Shown here: piece by piece, positions 50,221 through 60,163 of the stretch
How the letters are laid out: every line of letters starts with the position of its first letter
Numbering within the stretch: position 1 is the stretch's first letter
DNA from: Clostridia bacterium
GTDB lineage: Bacteria; Bacillota; Clostridia; Lachnospirales; JAOARL01
Assembly: GCA_025210555.1 (NCBI GenBank)
Contig: JAOARL010000033.1
Location: forward strand, 34,151 to 98,150
Direction: 5' to 3'
Length of the DNA stretch: 64,000 bases
Program-made: the position numbers and the translations under genes
Notes under the pieces: model-generated
The model's database searches: none
What the model saw: the letters and a program-made list of their open reading frames with translations, nothing else
What the model was told of the DNA's origin: nothing

Positions 50221-52077
50221 TTATACCTCTTTATAGTCTGCATCTACAACAGTATCGTCATCATTTCCTTCTGTATCATCTTCTGCTCCTGCTTCTGGAT
50301 TAGCTCCAGCTGCTTGTTCTTGTTGATATAACTTAGCTGAAATATCATAGAATACTTTTTGTAATTCTTCTTTTAAATTATTAATTTCTTCTACGTCTGC
50401 ATCTGTCATATCTTCAACTTTAACAGCTTCTAATTTATCTTTAAGTTTCTTTAACTCTTCTTCTACTTTAGTTTTATCTGCTTCTTCAATCTTATCTCCC
50501 AAATCAGTCATCATTTTTTCTGTTTGGAATACTAATGAATCTGCTTCGTTTCTTGAATCTATTTTTTCTTTTCTCTTCTTATCTTCTTCAGCAAACTTCT
50601 CTGCTTCTTTTACAGCTGCATCTATATCTTCATCAGAAAGATTAGTGCTTGAAGTTATTGTTATATGTTGTGTTTTACCTGTTCCCATATCTTTAGCAGA
50701 TACGTTAACTATACCGTTAGCATCAACATCAAATGTTACTTCAATTTGAGGAACTCCTCTTTTTGCTGGTGGAATACTATCAAGCGTAAACATTCCAAGT
50801 GATTTGTTATCGCTAGCCATTTGTCTTTCACCTTGAAGTACATTTATTGTAACTGCTGGTTGATTATCTTCAGCTGTTGAGAATACTTGACTCTTCTTTG
50901 TAGGAATAGTCGTATTTCTTTCAATAAGCTTAGTAAATACTCCACCTAAAGTTTCAATTCCTAGTGATAATGGAGCAACATCTAATAATAAGATATCTCC
51001 TGTACCAGCTTCTCCAGCTAGCTTTCCACCTTGGATAGATGCTCCAATAGCAACACACTCATCTGGATTAATTCCCTTAAATGCATCTTTGTTAGTTAAT
51101 TTCTTAACTGCATCTTGCACAGCTGGAATTCTTGTAGATCCTCCAACTAATAATATTTTATCTAATTCTCCAGCACCAAGTCCTGCATCAGATAAAGCAG
51201 TTCTAACTGGCCCCATTGTTCTTTCAACTAGGCTTGATGTAAGTTCATCAAACTTAGCTCTTGTTAATGTAATATCCATATGCTTTGGCCCTTCAGCTGT
51301 AGCTGTTATAAATGGTAAGTTTATGTTTGTAGTTGCTACTGTTGAAAGTTCTTTTTTAGCTTTTTCAGCAGCTTCTTTTAATCTTTGTACTGCCATTTTA
51401 TCAGTTGATAAATCTATTCCTTCAGCATTCTTAAATTCTGAAACTAAGAAGTCCATAACTTTATTGTCAAAGTCATCTCCTCCTAAATGATTATCTCCAC
51501 TAGTAGCTAATACTTCGATAACTCCATCTCCAATTTCAATAATTGAAACATCAAACGTTCCTCCACCAAGGTCATATACCATTATCTTTTGTTCTTGCTC
51601 ATTTTCAAGACCATATGCTAGTGCTGCTGATGTTGGCTCGTTTATAATTCTCTTAACGTCTAATCCTGCAATTTTCCCTGCATCTTTAGTTGCTTGTCTT
51701 TGAGCATCTGTAAAGTATGCTGGTACTGTGATTACAGCTTCTGTTACACTTTCACCTAAATAACTTTCAGCATCTGCCTTTAATTTTTGTAAAATCATAG
51801 CTGATATTTCTTGTGGAGAATGATCTTTTGAATCAATATTTACTTTATGATCAGTTCCCATTTCTCTTTTGATAGACGCAATTGTTCTATCTGGATTTGT
51901 TATTGCTTGTCTCTTAGCAGTCTCCCCTACTAATCGCTCTCCATCTTTCTTAAATGCTACTACTGATGGTGTAGTTCTTATACCCTCTGTGTTAGCTATT
52001 ACAACTGGTTTTCCACCCTCCATAACTGCTACACATGAGTTTGTTGTTCCTAAATCAATTCCTATTATTTTTCCCAT
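50221..52077 (-). CDS. dnaK: Hsp70 chaperone DnaK
   Basis: 618 residues. The ATPase domain has [25 protein letters not shown] and [13 protein letters not shown]. The substrate domain and lid follow, and the C-terminus ends [12 protein letters not shown], a normal low-GC Gram-positive ending. It refolds proteins with DnaJ and GrpE. It lies between grpE and dnaJ. Confidence 0.98.
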   Translation of the reverse strand: MGKIIGIDLGTTNSCVAVMEGGKPVVIANTEGIRTTPSVVAFKKDGERLVGETAKRQAITNPDRTIASIKREMGTDHKVNIDSKDHSPQEISAMILQKLKADAESYLGESVTEAVITVPAYFTDAQRQATKDAGKIAGLDVKRIINEPTSAALAYGLENEQEQKIMVYDLGGGTFDVSIIEIGDGVIEVLATSGDNHLGGDDFDNKVMDFLVSEFKNAEGIDLSTDKMAVQRLKEAAEKAKKELSTVATTNINLPFITATAEGPKHMDITLTRAKFDELTSSLVERTMGPVRTALSDAGLGAGELDKILLVGGSTRIPAVQDAVKKLTNKDAFKGINPDECVAIGASIQGGKLAGEAGTGDILLLDVAPLSLGIETLGGVFTKLIERNTTIPTKKSQVFSTAEDNQPAVTINVLQGERQMASDNKSLGMFTLDSIPPAKRGVPQIEVTFDVDANGIVNVSAKDMGTGKTQHITITSSTNLSDEDIDAAVKEAEKFAEEDKKRKEKIDSRNEADSLVFQTEKMMTDLGDKIEEADKTKVEEELKKLKDKLEAVKVEDMTDADVEEINNLKEELQKVFYDISAKLYQQEQAAGANPEAGAEDDTEGNDDDTVVDADYKEV

Positions 52078-52091
52078 TTTATATTCCTCCC

Positions 52092-52616
52092 TTAATTTGC
52101 AACTTTTACCATTGCATATCTAATTACTCTTTCTTTATATATATATCCTTTTTGCATAACATCTACTATTGCACTTTCTCCATATTCATCATCTTCAACA
52201 TGCATAACTGCATTATGCATTTCTGGATCAAATGCTTCAGTAGGTGTTTCACTTACTCCTAATTTTTCAAGTGAATCTTTAAACTGTTTATAAACCATCT
52301 CTATACCTTTTCTAAGATCATCACTATCAGATTCTGTGTTAAGTGCTCTTTCTAAATTATCAAGAACTGGAAGCATTTCATTTATTGTTTCCATAACGCC
52401 ATTTTCATATATTCTGGTAGTCTCCTTTTCAGTTCTTTTTCTATAATTATCAAACTCTGCCATTGTTCTTTGAAGTCTATCTAAATACTCGGCAGCTTTT
52501 TTGCTATCTTCACTTTCTTCTTTTATTTCTTCTTCAATTACAGCTTCTTTTATTTCTTTTTCCATTTCTTTTTCTAAAGATGCTTCTTTTTTCTTTTTTT
52601 CATCTTTTTTACTCAT
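52092..52616 (-). CDS. grpE: Nucleotide exchange factor GrpE
   Basis: 174 residues. The N-terminal ~35 residues are a charged Lys/Glu stretch, then a long coiled coil, and the C-terminal beta domain has the family motif ([19 protein letters not shown] and [16 protein letters not shown]). It exchanges ADP on DnaK. It overlaps hrcA by eight bases. Confidence 0.96.
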   Translation of the reverse strand: MSKKDEKKKKEASLEKEMEKEIKEAVIEEEIKEESEDSKKAAEYLDRLQRTMAEFDNYRKRTEKETTRIYENGVMETINEMLPVLDNLERALNTESDSDDLRKGIEMVYKQFKDSLEKLGVSETPTEAFDPEMHNAVMHVEDDEYGESAIVDVMQKGYIYKERVIRYAMVKVAN

Positions 52617-53664
52617 ATTTTACCTCCATAAGTCTTTTCATCATACCGCTCATATTTTGAGAGATAAACGCTAAAATTGATATTATCTGTGAATAATCCA
52701 TTCTAGTTGGACCAAGTATTGCTACTGTTCCAATTATTTCGCCATTCATCGTATAATTAGCAGTTATAAGACTACAATCTTTTATTTCATCAATTTTATT
52801 TTCTGTTCCTATCACAACACCAATACCTGGTCTTTGATTTTTATCTAGAACTTCTTTCATTTTATCTTTTTCTTCCAAAATTTTAAGTACTGTCTTAGCC
52901 TTTAGCACATCTTTATATTCTGGAAGTTCAAAAACTTTATTTGCACCAGTTACAAATATTTCAGATTCATCTTTTGTTTCAACCATTTTTGCAATAAGTT
53001 CTAAAACAACTTCAAGCATCCCTTTATAATTACCCATAAGTTTTTTTAGTGTTTGTATTAAGGGATAATTAATATCTCTTATCATAAGACCTTTTAAATG
53101 ATCATTAAGCATCTCAGATATTTTTTTAATTTCTTCCTTATCTATTTCTAATGCTGTATTTATAGAATATGTCTTTACCATATTCTTATCATTTACAAGC
53201 ATTAGAACTACCATATTCTTATCAACTGGTATAAGCTCAAGATGTTTAATTTTATTATCCTTTTTAGGTGTTGATACAATTACCGGATAATTAGTTATAC
53301 TTGAAACTAATTTACCTATTTCTTGTATTAAATAATTGCTTTTCTTATTTTCTTTTAAAGCACTACTTTTAATATGTTCTATTTTAGATATAATACTCTC
53401 TCTTAAATCGTTTAAGTTATCATAACTAAGCATATTATCAACATAAAGCCTATAAGCTAATTCAGAAGGTATTCTTCCTGCGGAAGTATGTGGCTGAAGA
53501 AGTAATCCTAACTCTTCAAGATCTGCCATTTCATTCCTTATAGTAGCTGGCGATACTCCAAGATCATATTTTTTTGAAATAGTTCTTGAACCAACTGGTT
53601 CAGCTGTTTCAATATAATCTTTTACAATAGCCTCTAAAATCCTAAACTTTCTTTCGTTTAGCAT
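52609..53664 (-). CDS. hrcA: Heat-shock repressor HrcA
   Basis: 351 residues from MLNERKFRILEAIVKDYIETAEPVGSR, the family start. A longer frame begins at 53694 but that would lie inside the CIRCE operator. The N-terminal winged helix (to about 80) is followed by GAF-like and insertion domains. HrcA binds CIRCE and represses this operon and often groESL, helped by GroEL. It opens the hrcA-grpE-dnaK-dnaJ operon. Confidence 0.96.
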   Translation of the reverse strand: MLNERKFRILEAIVKDYIETAEPVGSRTISKKYDLGVSPATIRNEMADLEELGLLLQPHTSAGRIPSELAYRLYVDNMLSYDNLNDLRESIISKIEHIKSSALKENKKSNYLIQEIGKLVSSITNYPVIVSTPKKDNKIKHLELIPVDKNMVVLMLVNDKNMVKTYSINTALEIDKEEIKKISEMLNDHLKGLMIRDINYPLIQTLKKLMGNYKGMLEVVLELIAKMVETKDESEIFVTGANKVFELPEYKDVLKAKTVLKILEEKDKMKEVLDKNQRPGIGVVIGTENKIDEIKDCSLITANYTMNGEIIGTVAILGPTRMDYSQIISILAFISQNMSGMMKRLMEVKYE

Positions 53665-53687
53665 AATATCACTTCCATCTTTTTCTG

Positions 53688-53714
53688 TTAGCACTCATCT
53701 CTAAGGAGTGCTAA
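53688..53714. promoter_or_regulatory. CIRCE operator
   Basis: Perfect TTAGCACTC-N9-GAGTGCTAA (53688-53696 and 53706-53714). It lies just downstream of the hrcA promoter, at about the transcript start. Confidence 0.98.
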
Positions 53715-53724
53715 TCACATATAT

Positions 53725-53753
53725 AATATATCACCTCACTTTTATTTTGTCAA
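53725..53753 (-). promoter_or_regulatory. Sigma-A promoter of the hrcA operon
   Basis: Minus strand: TTGACA (53748-53753), 17-base spacer, TATATT (53725-53730). It lies next to CIRCE and within 36 bases of the divergent gene. Confidence 0.8.
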
Positions 53754-53788
53754 CTCTTCTAGTATACTTTTATTAAAGGAGTGATCTT

Positions 53789-54229
53789 ATGAAATATTTT
53801 TCTACTATATTAATAGCTTATTTATTTTCCAGCTTAACCGAATATCTTTTGCATAGATTTTGGTTACATAACAACATTGAACACCATCACACTCAAAAAC
53901 ACCACATGGACTTTGGTATAACTTATAAAATACGAGACTCAAAAATAAGCGATATAAAATCTAGCAACTTATATATCTTAATTTCTATTTTATTTAGCTG
54001 TACTCCTATCTTACTAATTGAAGTAAAGTTATTATATGCGCTAACATGTACTACTTATTTCATATTTATGGAAACAATCCATGTAGTATTTCATAAATAT
54101 AATTCAACAAACATTGCCTTTATTACAACTCTAGAAAAGCATCATAGAGTTCATCATAAGAATATGTATGTGAATTTTGGAATAGGTTCTTACCTTTGGG
54201 ATATAATTTTAAGAACACATAAAAAATAG
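53789..54229 (+). CDS. Fatty-acid-hydroxylase-like membrane protein
   Basis: 146 residues, the only complete plus-strand gene. About four hydrophobic segments (3-16, 62-80, 82-100, 130-140) carry clustered histidines: HRFWLH (22-27), HHH...HH (32-39), HVVFH (98-102) and HHRVHH (118-123). These are the HX3-4H and HX2HH patterns of the di-iron fatty acid hydroxylase/sterol desaturase superfamily (PF04116). Such enzymes normally need O2. A perfect AAAGGAG site precedes the ATG, and a TATACT -10-like element lies at 53763-53768. Its promoter region overlaps the hrcA promoter. The substrate is unknown. Confidence 0.75.
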   Translation: MKYFSTILIAYLFSSLTEYLLHRFWLHNNIEHHHTQKHHMDFGITYKIRDSKISDIKSSNLYILISILFSCTPILLIEVKLLYALTCTTYFIFMETIHVVFHKYNSTNIAFITTLEKHHRVHHKNMYVNFGIGSYLWDIILRTHKK

Positions 54230-54255
54230 TGTATCTACTATAGATACACTATTTT
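54223..54255. terminator. Bidirectional terminator between two convergent genes
   Basis: AAAATAGTGTATCTA-CTA-TAGATACACTATTTT (54223-54255), a perfect 15-bp stem with T-runs in both directions. It serves the plus-strand gene and the minus-strand guanylate kinase gene. Confidence 0.9.
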
Positions 54256-54256
54256 A

Positions 54257-54874
54257 TTAAGCATTTATTTCATTTCTAATTATCTTTTCTAAATCTGTCA
54301 CTGCTTTTTCTAAATCATCATTTATAACAACATAGTCATAATTACTTTCTTTAGAGAGCTCATAATCAACTCTAGACAGTCTATTCTCAATTTGTTCTTC
54401 ATCTTCTCCATGTCTATCAACTATTCTTTGCCTAAGCACTTCTTTTGTTGAAGTTTTGATGAATATAAGAATTGCCTTTTCCTTAAAATGCTCTTTATAT
54501 TTTTCTGCTCCATTTACATCTATATCTTTAATAACATCATATCCATTTTCAACGGCATATTCATATGTTTTTTGGTGCGTTCCATAATAAACACCCTTAT
54601 GAACATTTTCATATTCAAACATTTCATTATTATTCACTAGTTTCATAAATTCTTCTTCACTCATAAATATATATGGATTACCTTGTGATTCTCCATCTCT
54701 CATTCCTCTTGTAACAAAAGATGGTATAAGTGTAAGTCCCATATCATCTTTTAAAACTCTATTTATAAGGGTATTTTTTCCACACGCTGTTGTTCCTGAT
54801 ATTATGAAAAGTTTTCCATTACGATTTCTTTTCTTTTCTTCATTAAACGTTACTAATAATTCACTAGATGTCAT
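54257..54874 (-). CDS. gmk: Guanylate kinase (divergent P-loop)
   Basis: 205 residues. The P-loop is SGTTACGKNT (about 26-35), where most family members have GPSGVGKGT/ST. The GMP-binding residues are kept: S-x-x-TRGMRDGE, the YENVHKGVYYGT loop and DIDVNGA. So it is full length and probably active on GMP. It follows pheT by four bases and is probably co-transcribed with it. A second gmk elsewhere cannot be excluded. Confidence 0.8.
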   Translation of the reverse strand: MTSSELLVTFNEEKKRNRNGKLFIISGTTACGKNTLINRVLKDDMGLTLIPSFVTRGMRDGESQGNPYIFMSEEEFMKLVNNNEMFEYENVHKGVYYGTHQKTYEYAVENGYDVIKDIDVNGAEKYKEHFKEKAILIFIKTSTKEVLRQRIVDRHGEDEEQIENRLSRVDYELSKESNYDYVVINDDLEKAVTDLEKIIRNEINA

Positions 54875-54878
54875 ATTC

Positions 54879-57275
54879 TTAGCCTCTCATTTCTGCGTTT
54901 ACATTCGCTTTAAGTTCAGTTATTATTTTATCCATTGCTTTATTAACTTCTTCATCTGTAAGAGTTCTATCTGCTGATCTAAATACAAAATTGTACGCTA
55001 CAGACTTCTTACCTTCTTCAATTTGCTCTCCCTTATAGATATCAAACAAGCTATATTCCTCCATAAACCCTGGATTATTTCTTCTTATAATTTTTTCAAT
55101 ATCTCCAACAAGTATTTCATCTTTAACAAGGAATGCTAAATCTCTATTCATTGCTGGATATTTTGGAAGTGGCTTTAATTTAAATTTCTTAACTTTAAAA
55201 TCAATTAATTTGTCCAAATTAAGTTCTGCATAATAAACCTTTTCCTTTATATCATAATTATCTAATACTAACGGATGAACTTCTCCTATATGACCAATTT
55301 CTTGATTTCTTGATATTATAGCTGCTGTTCTACCTGGATGCATATAGTCAATAGAAGTCTTAGCTTCAAAATCATATTTTATATTAAGTCCTTCTAAAAG
55401 TGTTTCTATTGTACCTTTAAGATCATAATAATCCATATCTCCATATGCTCCTATTGATAAATGCTTATCTTCATTTGGAAGTTCACTACATTTAACATCT
55501 TCACAAACTGGATTATATACTTTTGCTACTTCAAACATTCTTACATTTTTATTTCTTTGATTATAATTTTTCGAAAGCACTGTAAGCATACCGTTTGCTA
55601 ATTGTCTTCTCATTAAACTATAATCTTCCCCAAGTGGATTTGTTACTTCTATAACTTTTCTTAGATCATTAGTTTCTACCATGTTTAGTTTTTCAAATGA
55701 CTTTGGACTTTCAAAAGAATAAGTTCTAACTTCACTATATCCATATCCTAAAACCTTATTTACTATTTCATCTTGTACCTTTTGCTCAGCAGTCTTAATT
55801 CCCATAGTAACATTCCCTGATGGCAATGTTTCTTTAAGCTTATCAAAACCATAAATTCTTATGATTTCTTCTGCTAAATCTTCTTGTATAGAAATATCGT
55901 CTCTATGAGTTGGTATTTCTACTATTTGATCTCTAGCATTTACAATAAATCCTAATTTTTCAAATATTTCTATCATAGTATCTTCTGATATTTCAATTCC
56001 TAAAAGCTTACAAATTCTATTTGGAGCATAAACCATTTTAACTGGTTTTCTAACTACATCATAACTATCAACTAAACCTTTAGCTACTTTTCCTGATGCA
56101 TACATTTCAATAAGCATAGCGGCTCTATCTGCAGCAAAAGAAGCTAAGTTTGGATCTATTCCTTTTTCATAATGAGCTGATGCATCTGTTCTAAGACCTA
56201 ACTTTTTACTACTAACTCTTATATTCGTAGCATCAAAGTTTGCAACTTCTAAAAGCACAGTCTTTGTATTATCATCTATCTTAGTTGAGTTTCCACCCAT
56301 AATTCCTGCTATAGCTAGAGCTTTATTTTTATCTGCAATAACAAGCATAGAATCATCTAATTCTCTTACTTCTTCATCAAGTGTAGTTATCACTTCTCCA
56401 TTTTCTGCATTTCTTATAATAATTTCATGGTCCTCAACCTTATCTAAATCAAATGCATGCATTGGCTGTCCTAATTCAAATGCCATTAAATTAGTAATGT
56501 CAACTACGTTATTCTTTGGATTAATCCCTATTGATAATAAAGCTTTCTTGATCCAGTCTGGCGACTCTCCAATCTTTACATCTTGAATAATTCTAGCTGA
56601 ATATCTACTACATTTATCTGTAGCTTTATTATTTATCTTAAGATAGTCTTCCGCTATTTCAGCAGTTTCATTAACATCTGCTTCTGGCATCTTAAGTTCT
56701 TTTCCTAATACAGCTGCAACTTCTCTTGCAATACCTACTATACTATTACAGTCTCCTCTGTTACTAGTAAGTTCAAACTCAAGAATGACTTCATCAAGTC
56801 CAAATATAGGTTTAACATCCTCACCCAAATCATATTTTTTATTAAATACATATATCCCATCTTCCACAGCGTCAGGATATTCCTCTCTAGTAAATCCTAA
56901 TTCTTCTATAGAACACATCATTCCGTTTGATTCCAAACCTCTAAGTTCACCTTTTTTTATTATAAGTCCACCTGGAAGTTTAGCTCCATGAAGTGCCACT
57001 GGAACGTAATCTCCTTCAACTAAATTTGTAGCTCCTGTACATATTTGTATATTTTCTTCTTTACCAACATTAACTTGGCACACTACTAACTTGTCAGCAT
57101 TAGGATGTTTTTTAATTTCAACAACTTTTCCTACTACTACATTTTCAACATCTTTTCCCTTTTCATCAATAGTCTCAACAGCAGATCCTGATAAAGTCAT
57201 TTTATCAGCTAACTCCTTTGGTTCTATTCCTTCTATATCAACATAATCGTTTAACCATGATAATGGTACTAACAT
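54879..57275 (-). CDS. pheT: Phenylalanyl-tRNA synthetase beta subunit
   Basis: 798 residues, full length. It has the N-terminal tRNA-binding EMAP-like domain (about 40-150, VVGKVVEIKKHPNADKLVVCQVNVG), the B3/B4 editing domain (EFELTSNRGDCNSIVGIAREVAAV, LRTDASAHYEKGIDPNL), B5, and the C-terminal ferredoxin-fold anticodon domain (about 705-798). It pairs with PheS. Controlled by the T-box before pheS. Confidence 0.97.
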   Translation of the reverse strand: MLVPLSWLNDYVDIEGIEPKELADKMTLSGSAVETIDEKGKDVENVVVGKVVEIKKHPNADKLVVCQVNVGKEENIQICTGATNLVEGDYVPVALHGAKLPGGLIIKKGELRGLESNGMMCSIEELGFTREEYPDAVEDGIYVFNKKYDLGEDVKPIFGLDEVILEFELTSNRGDCNSIVGIAREVAAVLGKELKMPEADVNETAEIAEDYLKINNKATDKCSRYSARIIQDVKIGESPDWIKKALLSIGINPKNNVVDITNLMAFELGQPMHAFDLDKVEDHEIIIRNAENGEVITTLDEEVRELDDSMLVIADKNKALAIAGIMGGNSTKIDDNTKTVLLEVANFDATNIRVSSKKLGLRTDASAHYEKGIDPNLASFAADRAAMLIEMYASGKVAKGLVDSYDVVRKPVKMVYAPNRICKLLGIEISEDTMIEIFEKLGFIVNARDQIVEIPTHRDDISIQEDLAEEIIRIYGFDKLKETLPSGNVTMGIKTAEQKVQDEIVNKVLGYGYSEVRTYSFESPKSFEKLNMVETNDLRKVIEVTNPLGEDYSLMRRQLANGMLTVLSKNYNQRNKNVRMFEVAKVYNPVCEDVKCSELPNEDKHLSIGAYGDMDYYDLKGTIETLLEGLNIKYDFEAKTSIDYMHPGRTAAIISRNQEIGHIGEVHPLVLDNYDIKEKVYYAELNLDKLIDFKVKKFKLKPLPKYPAMNRDLAFLVKDEILVGDIEKIIRRNNPGFMEEYSLFDIYKGEQIEEGKKSVAYNFVFRSADRTLTDEEVNKAMDKIITELKANVNAEMRG

Positions 57276-57289
57276 ATAATTTCCTCCTT

Positions 57290-58318
57290 TTATTTAAATT
57301 GTTTTAAAAATCTATCGTCATTTTCATAGAATAATCTTAAATCATCAATTCCATATCTAAGCATAGCAATTCTCTCTATACCCATTCCAAAAGCAAATCC
57401 ACTGTATACATTAGGATCTATTCCTGCTTTTTCTAACACTCTAGGATGTACCATTCCACACCCTAAAACTTCTATCCATCCAGAACCCTTACAAACTTTA
57501 CAATTTGAATCTTTTCCTGAACATTTAAAACAAGAAACATCCACTTCTGAACTTGGCTCAGTAAATGGGAAGAAACTTGGTCTGAATTTAATAACAGTTT
57601 TCTCTCCAAACATCTTCTTAGCAAATACAGATAATGTTCCTTTAAGATCAGACATAGTTATTCCCTTATCAACAACTAGTCCTTCTAATTGATGGAAAAC
57701 AGGTGAATGCGTTGCATCTACCTCATCCGATCTGAATACTCTTCCTGGAGCTATTATCTTTATTGGAAGTTCTCCTTTTTCCATAGTTCTAACTTGAACT
57801 GGTGATGTTTGAGTTCTAAGAACTACATCTTTACTAATATAGAATGTATCTTGCTCATCTTTAGCAGGATGATTCTCAGGTATATTAAGTGCTTCAAAAT
57901 TATAATAATCTTTTTCTATTTCTGGACCTTCTTCTATTGAGTAACCTAATCCCATAAAGAATTCTTCAATTTCTTTTGTAACTATTGTAAGTGGATGTAA
58001 ACTACCAACTTTTTCTCTGTTACCTGGTACAGTTACATCAATTTTTTCACTCTCAATTTGTCCAGCTATCTCTTTTTCCCTAACTACCCTTTTATACTCT
58101 ACTAACTTTTCTTCAATATAATCTCTAACTTCATTAGCAAGCTTACCCATTTCTGGTCTCTCTTCTGCTGTTAAATCTTTCATACCTTTTAAAACATCTG
58201 TTAATTTACCCTTTTTACCTAAGTACTTAACCTTAATAGTTTCAAGATCTGTCATACTTGCTGCAGAATCAAGTAGCCCTGTTACTTCTACTCTAATCTC
58301 TTCTAATAATCCTTTCAT
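57290..58318 (-). CDS. pheS: Phenylalanyl-tRNA synthetase alpha subunit
   Basis: 342 residues from [12 protein letters not shown] at 58318 (ribosome site AAGGAGG). The longer upstream start lies in the T-box terminator. It has the N-terminal tRNA-binding coiled coil (to about 90) and the class II core with motif 2 and motif 3 ([11 protein letters not shown]). The zinc site [19 protein letters not shown] (about 258-276) is present. It heads the pheS-pheT-gmk transcript. Confidence 0.97.
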   Translation of the reverse strand: MKGLLEEIRVEVTGLLDSAASMTDLETIKVKYLGKKGKLTDVLKGMKDLTAEERPEMGKLANEVRDYIEEKLVEYKRVVREKEIAGQIESEKIDVTVPGNREKVGSLHPLTIVTKEIEEFFMGLGYSIEEGPEIEKDYYNFEALNIPENHPAKDEQDTFYISKDVVLRTQTSPVQVRTMEKGELPIKIIAPGRVFRSDEVDATHSPVFHQLEGLVVDKGITMSDLKGTLSVFAKKMFGEKTVIKFRPSFFPFTEPSSEVDVSCFKCSGKDSNCKVCKGSGWIEVLGCGMVHPRVLEKAGIDPNVYSGFAFGMGIERIAMLRYGIDDLRLFYENDDRFLKQFK

Positions 58319-58321
58319 ATT

Positions 58322-58572
58322 TCCTCCTTTACAAAATAAAAAAACGCCCCTTGCATATAGCAAGGGACGAAAAATTCTTCCGCGGTACCACCCTGGTTCT
58401 TATATATAAATATAAGCTCTCTAGATTTAACGCATCTAACGCTATCTCCTACTTTATTCAAAGATAGAACTCCAGTGTGAAATTTCATTATAAGTCATTT
58501 AAAAGCTTTCACCAAATGCTTTCTCTCTAAAAAATAATCCTATAATTACTTTGCACCTTCAAAGTATTTATT
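58322..58572 (-). ncRNA. T-box leader controlling pheST
   Basis: The minus-strand T-box core AGGGTGGTACCGCGG is at 58380-58394. Downstream is the terminator CGTCCCTTGC-TATAT-GCAAGGGGCG plus a T-run (58341-58369). Stem I lies upstream, with AGAGAG near its 5' side (about 58530) and UUC (Phe) codon candidates on its 3' side. Uncharged tRNA-Phe would stabilise the antiterminator. The UUC specifier is inferred from the gene; I could not fold the stem with certainty. Confidence 0.93.
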
Positions 58573-58576
58573 TAAA

Positions 58577-59575
58577 TTATTCTAACACATTCTCTTCATT
58601 TGTCAACTCGTTATTTTTATTTTCACCTTCTGTGAATCCATGAAAATTCATAACAATTTCTTGATCATAAAAAGGAACACTTATAGATGTGTCAAAATCA
58701 TATCCAAACATCTCATATATTTCTTTCATTTCATCTGAATACTTACCACTACCATTATAAGCTTTACCTAAGTGCCACTTACTATCTGAATCCCAAACTC
58801 TGATTGCAACTTTTTCTTTTTCATATAAAACATATATAGCATCATGAAGTGCATAATCAAAATCTTCACGCAACCTTATAGGATCAACCTTTTCTTTTTC
58901 TCCATCTTTACTTATGTGATAATTGCTTATATTAATATAATTCATAAAATTCTTAGCAGTTATAAACTCTGGACCAACTCTATTCTTAAGTAAAAAGTTA
59001 CGTTGAAAGAATCCTATATCAACCGACTTAACCAAACCATTCTCATCTAGATTTTCATTAAAAGTATATCCACTTCCTCCACTTTCTTTATATAATATAC
59101 ATTTTACAAATAATGGATCTATTCCATACGTGTATGCAACGTCAAATATAACATCATTATGTTTATCTGTTTTTTCCATTCTTTTCTTTATATTTTCATT
59201 ATCTGTATTCATATCACCTGCGGTGGGCAGCATATTTTTCCATTCGCTATACTGTTGCTTCTTCTCTAGTTCATCTATTTTCTTCTCTACCGTTTCTAAT
59301 AACTCACCATTACACTCTTCTTTTATATCTGTTAACCTTTTATCTATACCCTCATATAACATATTCATTTCATCTATATCTTGTTTTAGCATTCCAAATT
59401 CTTCTAAATACTCTTCTGATGTTTTTTTATTACTTTCCATCATCCTATCAACTTTTTTACTTAAAAAGCTGTACTGCAACACATTACCTAAGGCATTTGT
59501 AGCTAGCGAAAAAGCAAGACAAAAAATTATTAAATTTTTATTTTCAATTATTTTGTTTTTCATATTATTAAACAT
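58577..59575 (-). CDS. Membrane-anchored lytic transglycosylase-like protein
   Basis: 332 residues. One N-terminal membrane helix (about 14-36) and a coiled coil (about 40-110) precede a lysozyme-like (SLT) domain (about 138-275). Its catalytic Glu is probably Glu164 in ILYKESGG, with GFFQRN in the place of the family GLMQ motif and AYNGSGKY near the end. It may cleave peptidoglycan glycan strands outside the membrane. A charged Asn/Glu-rich tail closes it. It begins 41 bases after recU ends. Confidence 0.7.
   Translation of the reverse strand: MFNNMKNKIIENKNLIIFCLAFSLATNALGNVLQYSFLSKKVDRMMESNKKTSEEYLEEFGMLKQDIDEMNMLYEGIDKRLTDIKEECNGELLETVEKKIDELEKKQQYSEWKNMLPTAGDMNTDNENIKKRMEKTDKHNDVIFDVAYTYGIDPLFVKCILYKESGGSGYTFNENLDENGLVKSVDIGFFQRNFLLKNRVGPEFITAKNFMNYINISNYHISKDGEKEKVDPIRLREDFDYALHDAIYVLYEKEKVAIRVWDSDSKWHLGKAYNGSGKYSDEMKEIYEMFGYDFDTSISVPFYDQEIVMNFHGFTEGENKNNELTNEENVLE
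58579..58606 (-). promoter_or_regulatory. Sigma-A promoter of the pheS leader
   Basis: Minus strand: TTGACA (58601-58606), 16-base spacer, TAGAAT (58579-58584). It overlaps the end of the lysozyme-like gene. Confidence 0.7.
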
Positions 59576-59602
59576 GCTTTTTCCCTACCTTTCTTTTTAT
59601 AA

Positions 59603-59633
59603 TAAAAAAAGAACGCCTATTTCTTTAGGTCGT
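59603..59633 (-). terminator. Intrinsic terminator after recU
   Basis: ACGACCTA-AAGAAA-TAGGCGT with one bulge, followed by TCTTTTTTTATT on the minus strand. Confidence 0.65.
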
Positions 59634-60162
59634 CCTTCTCAGTCAAATACGTGTTTAATGTTTCTAAGTAATTTAAATACTTACCACCACTATTTTCAAT
59701 TATGTATTTTTCATCTATAGCAGTGTATGGAATTGATTTCCTTCCACCTATTATAGCATCTTTGTAGAATTTTCGCAATATTTCGAAAGTAATTATTTTA
59801 TATTTATCATATTTCGAGAAAAAAACTATTAAAAACGCCAATCCTCCTTGCTTTTCAAACTTATCCATAAACTCTATCTGGTGCTCATGGATATTTGATA
59901 TAGGTATACTATTAAGCCCTGTTTCTTTAGCATCAAAGCATATTGGTATACCTTGTACTACTCCAATATAATCAACTGTACTCTTTTTTTCAAAATATGC
60001 TAACTTAATATGCCTTGTTTCTTTATCAATCTTAATAGGTTTAATAGGAGTAGGAATCTTCTGCACAATAGCTATATTACTTTTAATATATTTCTCATTT
60101 GTCATATTTATTATTTCTTCAAGCAAATCTCCTCTTAATCCCCTGCTATTCCAATACCCCAT
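59617..60162 (-). CDS. recU: Holliday junction resolvase RecU
   Basis: 181 residues. It has the RecU N-terminus (NSRGLRGDLLEEIINMTNEKY), the catalytic STVDYIGVVQGIPICFDAKET (metal-binding Asp and the DAKET motif), and a C-terminal half with HEHQIEFMDKFEKQGGLAFLIVFF. It resolves Holliday junctions in Firmicutes. It lies one base after queG. The neighbouring ponA/pbp gene usually seen with recU is absent here. Confidence 0.93.
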   Translation of the reverse strand: MGYWNSRGLRGDLLEEIINMTNEKYIKSNIAIVQKIPTPIKPIKIDKETRHIKLAYFEKKSTVDYIGVVQGIPICFDAKETGLNSIPISNIHEHQIEFMDKFEKQGGLAFLIVFFSKYDKYKIITFEILRKFYKDAIIGGRKSIPYTAIDEKYIIENSGGKYLNYLETLNTYLTEKDDLKK

Positions 60163-60163
60163 A

